From Methylomicrobium lacus LW14 (GTDB lineage Bacteria; Pseudomonadota; Gammaproteobacteria; Methylococcales; Methylomonadaceae): 64,000 nucleotides of DNA. Location of the stretch: the NCBI RefSeq assembly GCF_000527095.1, contig NZ_AZUN01000001.1, positions 4,105,501 through 4,169,500 of the forward strand, in the 5' to 3' direction. Shown in pieces: positions 26,811-35,800 of this stretch. Made by a program: the position numbers and the translations under genes. The notes beneath the pieces are model-generated. The model was not told the DNA's origin and did not search any database. It saw only the letters and a program-made list of their open reading frames with translations. Numbering within the stretch: the stretch's first letter is position 1; each line of letters begins with the position of its first letter.

Positions 26811-28078
26811 CTCTGTACACGACAAAAAATTTATCCACAGGCTCTCACTCATGTTTGGAGAGCTATTATTTCGGGATTCTGTCCGTCAACTACGATCATG
26901 TCGGGCGGACATAAAAACAACACCCATAGCCTGAATCTGTCCTCAATTTTTTGGAGGCCATGCAAAAGGCTGTCTGTCAGATAATCCAGCCCATAACGAA
27001 ATAAACTCTGCTCCGGACGTCCATGCTTTTTCGTTTTTAAGGGCCTGACCTGATGTTTCCATTCGCCCGTCTTATGCGCCCAACAAAAGGCAATGGCCAA
27101 TAATGCCATCACCTTTTTGATCCGAAAATAACGGATCAGGCGCATCTCTTCCAGATGAAAGCCCCGGCCTTTCAGGCATTGGAACAGATTCTCTATTTCC
27201 CAACGCAAACCATAGACTTCCACCGGCTGCGGAAAACGTTGGTTACCCGCCAGGATCAACAGTTCACCGCTGTCCAGCTTCATGCCGCTGAGCCATACCC
27301 ACTGTTGGCCGATGCGGCGCTTTTTTCTCAGCGCGCGGCTTTTGCCCACGTCCAGGTCGGCGAACAGCGAGCGGACAGGACGTTCCTGACCTGGGCAAGC
27401 CGTCAGCAACTGGTTTTCCTTCATCCGGATCAGATAAGGAATGTCCTGATCGCTTAACCATTGCCACCATCGATCGCCAATAAACTCCCTATCGCCCAGG
27501 ACGCCCAAAATACCTTGCCGACCAAAGCGAGCTATAAATCTTTGCAACAAGGCGATGCGCTCGCGCTGGTTGGAGTTGCCCTGTTTATTCAATACCAGCC
27601 AATATACGGGAATCGCCGCACCTTTGTAGACGATGCCTAGCGTCAGAATATTGAGATTCTTTTCACCCCATTTCCAGTTCGTCCGATCCAACGTGAGGTA
27701 GTACGATTTCTCATAAAAATCAAACAACTGCATGATCAAGCGCGCAATCGCATCATAATCAAAGACGGCTTCCTGAAAAAATCGCTGCAACCGCCGATAG
27801 CGCGATTTCGGCTTCGCCTGACTGGCAAAGGCCAAGGCCAGTTGCGTCAGGTTCATGCGTTTCAGCCGCACTAAGGCCAATAGCATCCCAACAAAACAAT
27901 CCAAACGGCACTTGCCCCAATCTAAATGTCCTTTTAGAATCACTCTCAGTCCATCGCTCAATTCCATTTCACCTCCTGTTTGGTCGCAAGAGAGTGAAAC
28001 CGATTAGCGATGGACTTTCAAGCTCCTTATTTGCCCTTCTTGCAAATCAATGGCTTAGGTTTTTTGTCGTGTACAGAG
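26811..28078 (-). mobile_element. IS4-family insertion sequence, intact
   Basis: Perfect 19-bp terminal inverted repeats (ctctgtacacgacaaaaaa at 26811-26829, its complement at 28060-28078) enclose one complete transposase gene. A target duplication could not be identified at either flank. The element lies between the recombinase module and an IS3-family element. Confidence 0.9.
26849..27967 (-). CDS. IS4-family transposase (DDE)
   Basis: This 372-residue transposase contains LTLDRTNWKWG (first Asp, about 93), VLGDREFIG (second Asp, about 158) and the IS4-family Y-(2)-R-(3)-E-(6)-K signature in YGLRWEIENLFQCLK (about 250-264), which holds the catalytic Glu. Length and motif spacing are normal, so it is probably active. 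The start is the ATG at 27967 with AGGAGG-like aggaggtgaaa just upstream. Confidence 0.92.
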   Translation of the reverse strand: MELSDGLRVILKGHLDWGKCRLDCFVGMLLALVRLKRMNLTQLALAFASQAKPKSRYRRLQRFFQEAVFDYDAIARLIMQLFDFYEKSYYLTLDRTNWKWGEKNLNILTLGIVYKGAAIPVYWLVLNKQGNSNQRERIALLQRFIARFGRQGILGVLGDREFIGDRWWQWLSDQDIPYLIRMKENQLLTACPGQERPVRSLFADLDVGKSRALRKKRRIGQQWVWLSGMKLDSGELLILAGNQRFPQPVEVYGLRWEIENLFQCLKGRGFHLEEMRLIRYFRIKKVMALLAIAFCWAHKTGEWKHQVRPLKTKKHGRPEQSLFRYGLDYLTDSLLHGLQKIEDRFRLWVLFLCPPDMIVVDGQNPEIIALQT

Positions 28079-28185
28079 CTTCTAGACATTCAAAAGTAGA
28101 GGTGGTACCGAAAAATTGAACAGCCGGTTAAGTGGAACACCTGCTGCTTTTGAATGTCCAGAAGGACGATAAAACGGAGCAGAAG

Positions 28186-28491
28186 ATGTCAATCAAAACG
28201 AGAAGAAAACATTCACCGGCTTTCAAAGCCAAAGTCGCCATGGCAGCGCTGGCGGGCGATAAAACCCTGGCGCAACTCACGCAGGAATTCGAGGTTCACC
28301 CGAACCAGATTACCGATTGGAAACGGCAGCTGACGGAACGGGCGGCAGAGGTCTTTGGTAAACCCACAGAGTCGGCGTCGCCCGCTGTCGATCTGCAGGC
28401 GTTACATGCCAAGATCGGCCAGTTGACGCTGGAAAATGATTTTTTAGAGGGCGCGCTCAACAAGGCGGGATTGCTGAGCGCAAAGCGATGA
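28186..28491 (+). CDS. IS3-family transposase OrfA
   Basis: This roughly 101-residue HTH protein (SIKTRRKHSPAFKAKVAMAA, LAQLTQEFEVHPNQITDWKR) is followed by a helix (LQALHAKIGQLTLENDFLEG). The ATG at 28186 with ggagcagaag upstream is preferred over the longer frame opening in the terminal repeat. The stop overlaps the orfB start (ATGA at 28488-28491), so this element uses translational coupling rather than an obvious slippery run. Confidence 0.85.
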   Translation: MSIKTRRKHSPAFKAKVAMAALAGDKTLAQLTQEFEVHPNQITDWKRQLTERAAEVFGKPTESASPAVDLQALHAKIGQLTLENDFLEGALNKAGLLSAKR

Positions 28492-28603
28492 TAGACCGTC
28501 ACGCGAAATTGTCGATTAGCCGTCAGGCAGATTTACTCAAACTCAGCCGGGGTAGTGTCTATTACTTGCCTAGGCCCGTCTCGGAGCGTGATTTGGACGT
28601 GAT

Positions 28604-28620
28604 ACCCAAAGGGCACAAGT
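28604..28620 (+). repeat. 17-bp inserted sequence, copy 2
   Basis: acccaaagggcacaagt splits a GATG (gat/gcggcgattgg) in orfB. It differs from the other two copies at one base. Deleting it restores the expected VMRRLDELHL reading. Confidence 0.8.
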
Positions 28621-28734
28621 GCGGCGATTGGATGAACTGCATTTGAAACATCCGTTCATGGGTGCCAGAATGCTGCGCGATCAATTGCACGAGCAAGGCA
28701 TCACAGTGGGTCGCAAGCATGTCAAAACCTTGAT

Positions 28735-28751
28735 ACCCACAGGGCACAAGT
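28735..28751 (+). repeat. 17-bp inserted sequence, copy 3
   Basis: acccacagggcacaagt again splits a GATG (ttgat/gctgcgg) in the same orfB, 131 bp after copy 2. Deleting it restores VKTLMLRMGIEAL. It is identical to the copy at 18072-18088. Confidence 0.8.
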
Positions 28752-29619
28752 GCTGCGGATGGGTATTGAGGCGCTGTATTGCAAGCCCAACACCAGTAAG
28801 AAGCAGCCGGGACATGAAATCTATCCTTACTTGCTGCGCGGCATGGCGATCCATCGTGCCAATCAGGTCTGGGCACTGGATACGACCTATATTCGTCTCG
28901 CCAAAGGTTTTGCTTACCTGACGGCCGTGGTGGATTGGGCCAGTCGCAAAGTATTGGCTGCCAAACTGGCGATTACCCTGGAAGCCTGTCATGCTGTCGA
29001 TGTCCTTCAGGACGCGTTCAGGCGGTACGGCACACCCGAGATCGTCAACACGGACCAGGGCAGTCAATTTACCGCCAAGGCGTTTGTCGATACAGTGCTG
29101 GAAAACGGTTGCCGGCTGAGCATGGACGGCCGGGGAGCCTGGCGGGATAATGTCTTCGTCGAACGCGTGTGGCGGTCGGTGAAATATGAGTGTGTTTATC
29201 TACACGCTTATGATTCGGTCGCTCAGGCGAGAGCCTCTATCATGCAATATGTGGATTGGTACAATCGATCCAGGCCCCATTCAAGTCTGAATCGAAAAAC
29301 ACCTTATTAGGCTTATACCGGCATGTTGCCACCGGTCATAATGGCAGCGTAATTATCGGCAGGGATTCCACTTTAAAATCGATGATCGCTGTTCAAAGGT
29401 TTGGGGCCTCCTCTAGTAGCAGGTGTTCCACTTAACCGGCTGTTCAATTTTTCGGTACCACCTCTAGAGAAACTATATAATATCCAATTCGGAGAGATAT
29501 ACAATTAGACCTTTGCGAATGTCTGATTGGCTTGTCGCTTAGTAGGTAAGTGATCAGAGATGATATACATAAACCTCTAATTACTTGTTACATGCTTTAT
29601 TTTATAGGAGTACATTGCA

Positions 29620-30606
29620 TTGTTTGGAGAGCTTAAAAAGGTATCTCTAAGAGATATTTGGCCGCATGAGGCATCAGATTTCACGCCATGGCTTGCTGCA
29701 AATATCGAAGAACTTGGGAAGGCGCTCGGTATGGATTTGGAACTCACAGAAAGAGAAGCAAGCGTTGGAGATTTCTCTTTAGATATTCTTGCGAAAGATT
29801 TGGGTACATCTCATACCGTCATAATTGAAAACCAGCTTACCCAAACCGATCATGATCACTTGGGAAAATTATTGACCTACTCAGCGGGATTTGATGCTTC
29901 GATTGTCATCTGGATTTCCGAGTCGATTAGGGAAGAACATCGACAAGCATTGGATTGGCTTAACCAGAGAACTGATGGCGATACATCCTTTTTTGGTGTG
30001 GTTGTTGAAGTCATAAAAATTGATGACTCAAAACCAGCGTTTTCATTCAAATTAGCCGCATCGCCTAACGAATGGCAAAAAACTAAAAAAGGTCGTGGGC
30101 AAAGCGCGTCGGTTTCATCAAAAGGCGAAAGGTATCAATCCTATTTTCAGTCACTGATTGATGATCTTCGTGAAAATCACAGATTTACATCTGCTAAAGC
30201 TGGGCAGCCTCAAAATTGGTACTCATTTTCATCCGGCGTCAAAGGGATATACTACGGAGCAAATTTTGCGGCCGGAGGAAAAGCTAGAGCAGAGTTATAC
30301 ATTGACTTGGGAGATTATGATAAAAACAAATACGTTTTTGACGAACTACTAAAATATAAAGAATCGCTAGAGACTGCATTTGGGGAGCCAATCGAATGGG
30401 AACGACTCGACAATAAAAGAGCTTCGCGTCTGGCGTTTTATTGCGATGCATCTATAGCTGATCCAGACTCTGAGTTAGAGCAAGTTCAAGCGTGGCACGT
30501 CAAAAAGCTGCTTAAAATAAAAGAAGTCTTGGGTGCAAAGGTCGCGCCAATTGCTACCTATGCCAACAATGCGCTGCTGTTAGACAATTTTTCCACTTCG
30601 CTTTAA
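29620..30606 (+). CDS. DUF4268 protein with N-terminal PD-(D/E)xK-like nuclease domain
   Basis: This 328-residue soluble protein has an N-terminal half (FSLDILAKDLGTSHTVIIENQ, residues about 51-71, then GKLLTYSAGFDASIVIWIS) that resembles the PD-(D/E)xK fold used by many restriction-like and DNA-repair nucleases. The usual ExK is ENQ here, so activity is uncertain. The C-terminal half (YQSYFQSLIDDLRENHRF, GIYYGANF, WERLDNKRASRLAFYCDASI) is the DUF4268 domain. The start is a TTG at 29620 with TAGGAG upstream. It is a single gene between an IS3-family element and recBCD and may be a small defence or repair function. Confidence 0.7.
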   Translation: MFGELKKVSLRDIWPHEASDFTPWLAANIEELGKALGMDLELTEREASVGDFSLDILAKDLGTSHTVIIENQLTQTDHDHLGKLLTYSAGFDASIVIWISESIREEHRQALDWLNQRTDGDTSFFGVVVEVIKIDDSKPAFSFKLAASPNEWQKTKKGRGQSASVSSKGERYQSYFQSLIDDLRENHRFTSAKAGQPQNWYSFSSGVKGIYYGANFAAGGKARAELYIDLGDYDKNKYVFDELLKYKESLETAFGEPIEWERLDNKRASRLAFYCDASIADPDSELEQVQAWHVKKLLKIKEVLGAKVAPIATYANNALLLDNFSTSL

Positions 30607-30689
30607 AATTTGCCACAGAGTAAGGCGTTATAAATTAGCAGTTTATGATATAAACCAGCCATTTCAGAGCACACATCGAGCGGCAAGAA

Positions 30690-30723
30690 ATGGCCGTTAT
30701 GCAAAGCTTTGCATAACGGCCAT
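30690..30723. repeat. 34-bp perfect palindrome between DUF4268 gene and recD
   Basis: The arms atggccgttatgcaaag (30690-30706) and ctttgcataacggccat (30707-30723) are exact complements with no spacer. It lies between two convergent genes, so it may be a bidirectional terminator, although no T-run follows on either side. A recombinase- or dimer-binding site is the alternative. Confidence 0.7.
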
Positions 30724-30746
30724 AGGATATGGGGTAGGTTTTACGC

Positions 30747-32810
30747 TTATTTTTTCAGAAAAAGTCCACCCGATCTTTGCACTGTTCTCGTCGAGGTCTC
30801 GTTGATCATATTAGCGTTGCCGATGCTGACCAGAGAAAACCATTTTTTTGCACGGGTGATCCCCGTATAGACCAATTCACGGGTCAAAACCGGATTGCGC
30901 TTCGGGGGCAGAATCAGCACGCAGTGTTCAAATTCGGAGCCTTGGGATTTATGCACGGTGAGCGCGAATACGGTTTCGACCGATAACAGACGGCTGGGCA
31001 GAATCCAGTGGATGCCGTCGGTGCCGTCGCCTTTCGGAAATGCTACACGCGTTACTGAAGAGAGTTGGCCGGTCTGCTTGTCCCGTTGAGGGTAACTGAG
31101 CGTGATGCCGATGTCGCCGTTCATCAAACCCAGGCGATAGTCATTTTTTGTAACCAATATCGGTCGGCCTTCATACCAGGTCGTGGCGGTATGGATCAAA
31201 CCCCGTTTGTTCAGGGTTTCGGCGATGCGATGGTTGAGCCCAGTGACGCCAAAGGGCCCATTTCTGAGCGCACATAAAATCTGAAATTGACTGTGGGCCG
31301 CCAAAACGGTGCGAGCCCAGGCGTCAAAGTCGGATTTGGCTGCATCGATGGATGGTCGATGCTTACCGATCATGGATAGATAATACGCATAGCCTTTGGC
31401 TGCTTCGGATGCGTCTTCGGTATTGGTTTGGCCAACCAGTATATCTTCCAGCTTTGGATCATCGATGGACATCAGGTCGTGTTTTGAAAGATCGGCATAA
31501 CCCTGTCGCAACACGGAGGTGATTTGCGCGGTGTCGCCCGCGTTAACCACAGCAGCCAACTGGCCGATACCGCTCTCGGAGGTGAATCGGAAGCTTTCGC
31601 GCAGCATCACGATATGTTGATCCAGCTCAAGCCCTTGATCGTCGACAAGATCTGCTTCTATCGTCTCGCCGGTAATACGTTTGATCCAGCTTGCGGTGTC
31701 CAATGTAAAACGCCCATCCTTGGCATGGCGGCAGAGTTCGCCTAAGACCGAGCCGGCTTCTACGGAGGCAAGCTGATCCTTGTCGCCCAACAGGATCAGT
31801 CGGGCGTGTTCCGGAAGCGCCGACAACACTCCCTCCATCATCTCCAGATCGACCATCGAAGCCTCGTCTACCACGAGCACATCGAGTGCGAGCGGGTTTC
31901 TGGCGTCATGTTTGAATTGCCGGGTATTCGCGCGGGTGCCGAGCAACCGATGCAGGGTGATGACTTCGATGGGTATGGCGTCGCGAAGTCCCGCTTGTTC
32001 CAGCACGACATCCGGTAGACGATGGATCGCGCCGGAGATCGACTCCTTCAAGCGCGCGGCCGCTTTCCCGGTGGGGGCGGCCAAACGCATGCGTAAAGGG
32101 CGGTTGCTATGATGCTTGAGTGCGATGCTTTGGAGTAATGCCAGCAATTTGACCACGGTGGTCGTTTTTCCGGTGCCGGGGCCTCCGGTGATAATGCTGA
32201 ACGCACTACGCGATGCAAGCGCGCAGGCGATCTTTTGCCAATGGGTAGGACCGGCTTTTTCCTTGGGGAAGAGCGCCGAAAGGCTGGCTTGCAATTCGGG
32301 CTCCGGCAATGTGAGGCGAATTTGTTCACCGCGGCTCAGCCGGTGCTCGATGGCGGCTTCGACATTGCGTTCATATTGCCAGTAGCGGCGCAGGTAGAGT
32401 CTCTCGCCGTCAAACACCAGAGGAGACTGGCCATGGTCTTCGGCAACCAAATCGGGATGCCTGATCTTGTCGGCCCAAAATGGCAAAGGCATGCCGGCTA
32501 ATAAATCCGACGGCCGCTTGACCGGTTCCAATTCATGATCGGTAAACTGATCGGGGGGAAGCGAAAGAGCTATATAAGGGTCGTTTAATGTGGCTTCAAG
32601 GTCAAGGCAAACATGTCCTCGGCCTAATTGATGACTGGTCAAAGCAATCGCCAGCAGCAACTCAGGAGATGCGTCTTTGACTTCATGCCAAAGAAAACGC
32701 GTCAGGGCGAGGTCGATTTCTCGCAGCCAATTGCGCTGAACCCATGCCTCAAGAAGATCGATCATCGCATGAGCGTCGTGCAGAGGATTATTGCTTGACA
32801 TCGTGTTCAT
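30747..32810 (-). CDS. recD: exodeoxyribonuclease V alpha subunit RecD
   Basis: This is the fast 5'-3' SF1B helicase of the RecBCD complex, 687 residues. An N-terminal interface domain is followed by Walker A GGPGTGKTTT (about 208-217), VDEASMVDLEMM (Walker B, about 316-327) and the C-terminal ALTVHKSQGSEFEHCVLILP and TRELVYTGITRAKK helicase motifs V/VI. RecD degrades ends with RecB and is removed or tamed at Chi. The start overlaps recB by 4 bp (ATGA). Length is slightly above the E. coli protein (608). Confidence 0.95.
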   Translation of the reverse strand: MNTMSSNNPLHDAHAMIDLLEAWVQRNWLREIDLALTRFLWHEVKDASPELLLAIALTSHQLGRGHVCLDLEATLNDPYIALSLPPDQFTDHELEPVKRPSDLLAGMPLPFWADKIRHPDLVAEDHGQSPLVFDGERLYLRRYWQYERNVEAAIEHRLSRGEQIRLTLPEPELQASLSALFPKEKAGPTHWQKIACALASRSAFSIITGGPGTGKTTTVVKLLALLQSIALKHHSNRPLRMRLAAPTGKAAARLKESISGAIHRLPDVVLEQAGLRDAIPIEVITLHRLLGTRANTRQFKHDARNPLALDVLVVDEASMVDLEMMEGVLSALPEHARLILLGDKDQLASVEAGSVLGELCRHAKDGRFTLDTASWIKRITGETIEADLVDDQGLELDQHIVMLRESFRFTSESGIGQLAAVVNAGDTAQITSVLRQGYADLSKHDLMSIDDPKLEDILVGQTNTEDASEAAKGYAYYLSMIGKHRPSIDAAKSDFDAWARTVLAAHSQFQILCALRNGPFGVTGLNHRIAETLNKRGLIHTATTWYEGRPILVTKNDYRLGLMNGDIGITLSYPQRDKQTGQLSSVTRVAFPKGDGTDGIHWILPSRLLSVETVFALTVHKSQGSEFEHCVLILPPKRNPVLTRELVYTGITRAKKWFSLVSIGNANMINETSTRTVQRSGGLFLKK

Positions 32811-35800
32811 GCGGCTCTCCCGGCACTGTTGCTAAAAATCTCATCCAGTTTATCCATTAAGACTTTGGGAGGGCGTTCAAAATGCACACCCGCAGTCTCG
32901 GCGCCTATGCCCCGCATGAACAGGTAGACCGCGCCGCCAACATGGGTGTCATAGTCATAATCTGGCATCCGTGACTTCAGCAAGCGATGGAGCGCGAACA
33001 GATAAATGACATATTGCAGATCGTAGCGATGGCTGCGAATCGCTTCCTCCATCGCGGCTTGGTTGTAGTTAGCGTTTTGGTGACCAAGCCAATTGGATTT
33101 GTAGTCGGCGACGTAGTACTTGCCTTGATACTCGAACACGAGATCCATGAAACCCTTCAGCATGCCATTCATGGTTTCAGGCAGCAGTTTTGGGCGTGGG
33201 CGTTGTCCGAGCGTATGCGAGATGACGGCCGTGTCCAATTGCTCAAGATCGACGTGGTGCGTTTCGAACCAGAATTCCATTTCTACTTTGTAGGTTTGCA
33301 AGTCCTTGAGGACAATGCTTGCTGGCAATCCTTTGACAGTGGGGGCATTGGCGCTAATGGGCAGCGGGGTTTGGAGCATCGCATGCACCCAATGATCCAA
33401 GGGGTCGATCCAGGCATCCCAGCGCCGGATCTTACAGCGGCGTGCGATCGCGTCACGTAGCGGTGCCGGATTCTCTAAAGCGGCTGCAAACCTAAAGTAG
33501 GCCACCCATTCCATCAATTCGTGCAAAAAGGTGCCTGCTTCCGCGCCTTTATGGAAACGGTGCATAGATGTCTTTGGTACATCGTCCAGGTTCACACTCG
33601 ACAGGATTTCAAGCTCTACTTCCTGTAAATTGGCGGCTTGCGGCGTGTCATCGATGAAGGATACAGGCCCGCTTGAATCGGGGAAGTGGGTCTCGGTGCG
33701 CAGGCCGGAATAACTGTTGATTCGCCAGTATTCCTTGGCAGTGTGGGTGGGAACGCGCGCTTGGCCTAGCGTGGAGTCAACATCGAGGGGTACGAGGCAC
33801 GTATGATCGACGATCAGTTCCGATACGACCGTAATGGCAGGTTGTGCGGCCGCGAAGGAATGGACGGCATTCAAAAACTCTTTGGCTGGAGTGCGGCCGA
33901 TGCCCAATAGATGCCCCACTGCACTGACCTCTGCGGCTTCGAGGGGCGACAGCCCCAGCCAAGCCGCATGGCGCGCGCGTGTCAATGCGACATAAACCTT
34001 GCGCACATCCTCGCCGAGCCGGTCCTGGTCGGCTTGGCGAAGCACTTCCGGCGTACAGTCCAGGGCGATCTGCAACTCGCCGGCGTCGGTATGCCACTTG
34101 AGAGGCAGATCGGTATCTTTGGTTTGGCGGGTGGCGCAGATGAACGGGAGGAAGACTACAGGGTATTCCAGTCCCTTGGATTTGTGAATGGTCACGACCT
34201 TGACCAGATCGGCATCGCTCTCAAGCCTGACTTTTTTCGCTTCCGTATCACTGGAAGGCGATGCTTGTTGTTCGGCCAAAAAGCGAATCAAGGCGTGTTC
34301 GCCCTCCAAGGTGCAACTGGCTTGTTGCAACAGTTCCGCCAGATGCAAAAGATCGGTCAGGATGCGCTCGCCACTGACGCCCGCCAAATCGGCCGGCGTT
34401 TGCAACAAGCGTTCAATACAGCCGAAATCGAAGAGCAGGCTGCGCAGCATCGGCAACACGCCTTGTCGCTGCCAGATTTCACGATAAGCCTTGAATTGGA
34501 GGACTCGACTCTCCCAAGCGTCTTCATCATGATTGAGCGCGTCCAGTTCGGCAAAAGACAGGCCAAGGGTCGAGGTCGATAGGGCAGCCCGTAGTAGCCG
34601 ATCGTTATCCGGCTCGGCACAAGCTGACAGCCAACGATAAATTTCCATGGCTTGTGTGGAGGCATAGACGGAGTCTTTGTCGGAGAGGTAAACGGAGCGA
34701 ACACCCCTGCGTGATAGCGCCTGGCGAATGCTGCCCGCTTCGTTGACATTGTTGACAAGGATCGCAATGTCGCTGGGCTTGAGAGGGACTAAATGGCCTT
34801 CTTCAGCCATGAATCCTGTTGTGTGCCGTTGCCCCTGATTCAACCAGGTCACGATCTGGGTCGCGCAAATCTCGGACATCTGCTCAAGATAGGCCTCTTT
34901 GCTCAGTGTCTCTTCCGCCGCGATGACCACCGCTGTCAGCGCGGGCACGTGTTTGTTGTCGGCCATGAACCGATCTTTGCGCCCCTGGGCGAGAACGGGT
35001 TGGAAAGGCACCGGATTGTTACCGTTCTTGCGAAAAAGAAAGGCGCCTGCATTCCCTGACTGTTTCTCGATCAAATCGAAGCAATGATTGGTCGCATTAA
35101 CCATCTCCTGTGTTGAACGGAAATTCTTGCTCAACGTGTAGAGACGGCCCTGAACGGCTGCGCGCGCTTTCAAATAGGTGTGGATGTCCGCACCACGGAA
35201 AGCATAAATCGCCTGCTTGGGATCGCCGATCAGGATCAATGCACAGTCTTGCCGATGCTGGTCAATCTCGTAGACACGTTCGAAGATTCGGTATTGCACC
35301 GGATCGGTGTCCTGGAATTCGTCAATTAGCGCCGCCGGGAACTGTTGGCGGATCACCTGTGCGAGCCGATCGCCATATTTACCGTTCAACGCGGCCTCTA
35401 GGCCGGTCAGCAGGTCGTTAAAACCCATTTGGGCGCGCTGCTTTTGTGCTGTGGCGAATGCCTCGGCAATCCAGTGTGCCGCATGACTCAAAATCCCTTG
35501 TTTTGGACTTGGCAAATTGGTCAATGCTTCTTTCAATGGGGGAATGGCGGCAAAGGCCGGGTGATTTGGAGGCTGTCCATTTTTCCATACTTCGTCAATT
35601 CCCTCTGGGGTGAGGCGTGACCAGCCTGTGGCAATATCAAATAATTCTTGAGTGGGTGAGATTGCCCATTCGTAGATGTTATTTAGCCATGGCTCATACC
35701 ATCTTGCTTGCAATTTTTTGCCATCAATCAGCTTTTTTTGTTTGGCGTCATTGAATAACTCTTTGATCTCCTGAGCCCAAGCCGCCCACGGTTGTTTCAA

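Larger units (their letters stand above)
28488..29352 (+). pseudogene. IS3-family transposase orfB broken by two 17-bp insertions and a stop
   Basis: Reading begins MIDRHAKLSISRQADLLKLS, and each 17-bp insertion (28604-28620, 28735-28751) shifts the frame. If both are removed the reading frame is continuous through RRLDELHLKHPFMGARML, LRMGIEALYCKPNTS and the rve core (WALDTTYIRLAKGFAYLTAV, NTDQGSQFT, DNVFVERVWRSVKYE). A further TAG at 29308-29310 (TAT-GAG in the second copy near 41280) removes the last residues. Confidence 0.88.
28097..29466 (+). mobile_element. IS3-family element with perfect 49-bp terminal inverted repeats, transposase broken
   Basis: The left end (28097-28145) and right end (29418-29466) are exact reverse complements over 49 bp, beginning tagaggtggtaccgaaaaat. 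Inside are orfA (intact) and orfB (disrupted by two 17-bp insertions and one nonsense codon). A 12-bp inverted pair (gacattcaaaag at 28085-28096 and cttttgaatgtc at 28147-28158) brackets the left end, so sequence just inside the element is repeated inverted just outside it. Confidence 0.88.

Noticed and set aside
26811..28078. Target-site duplication around the IS4-family element (tctggac / tctagac)
   Set aside because: The two flanks differ and are not adjacent to the repeat ends at equal distance, so chance similarity is more likely.
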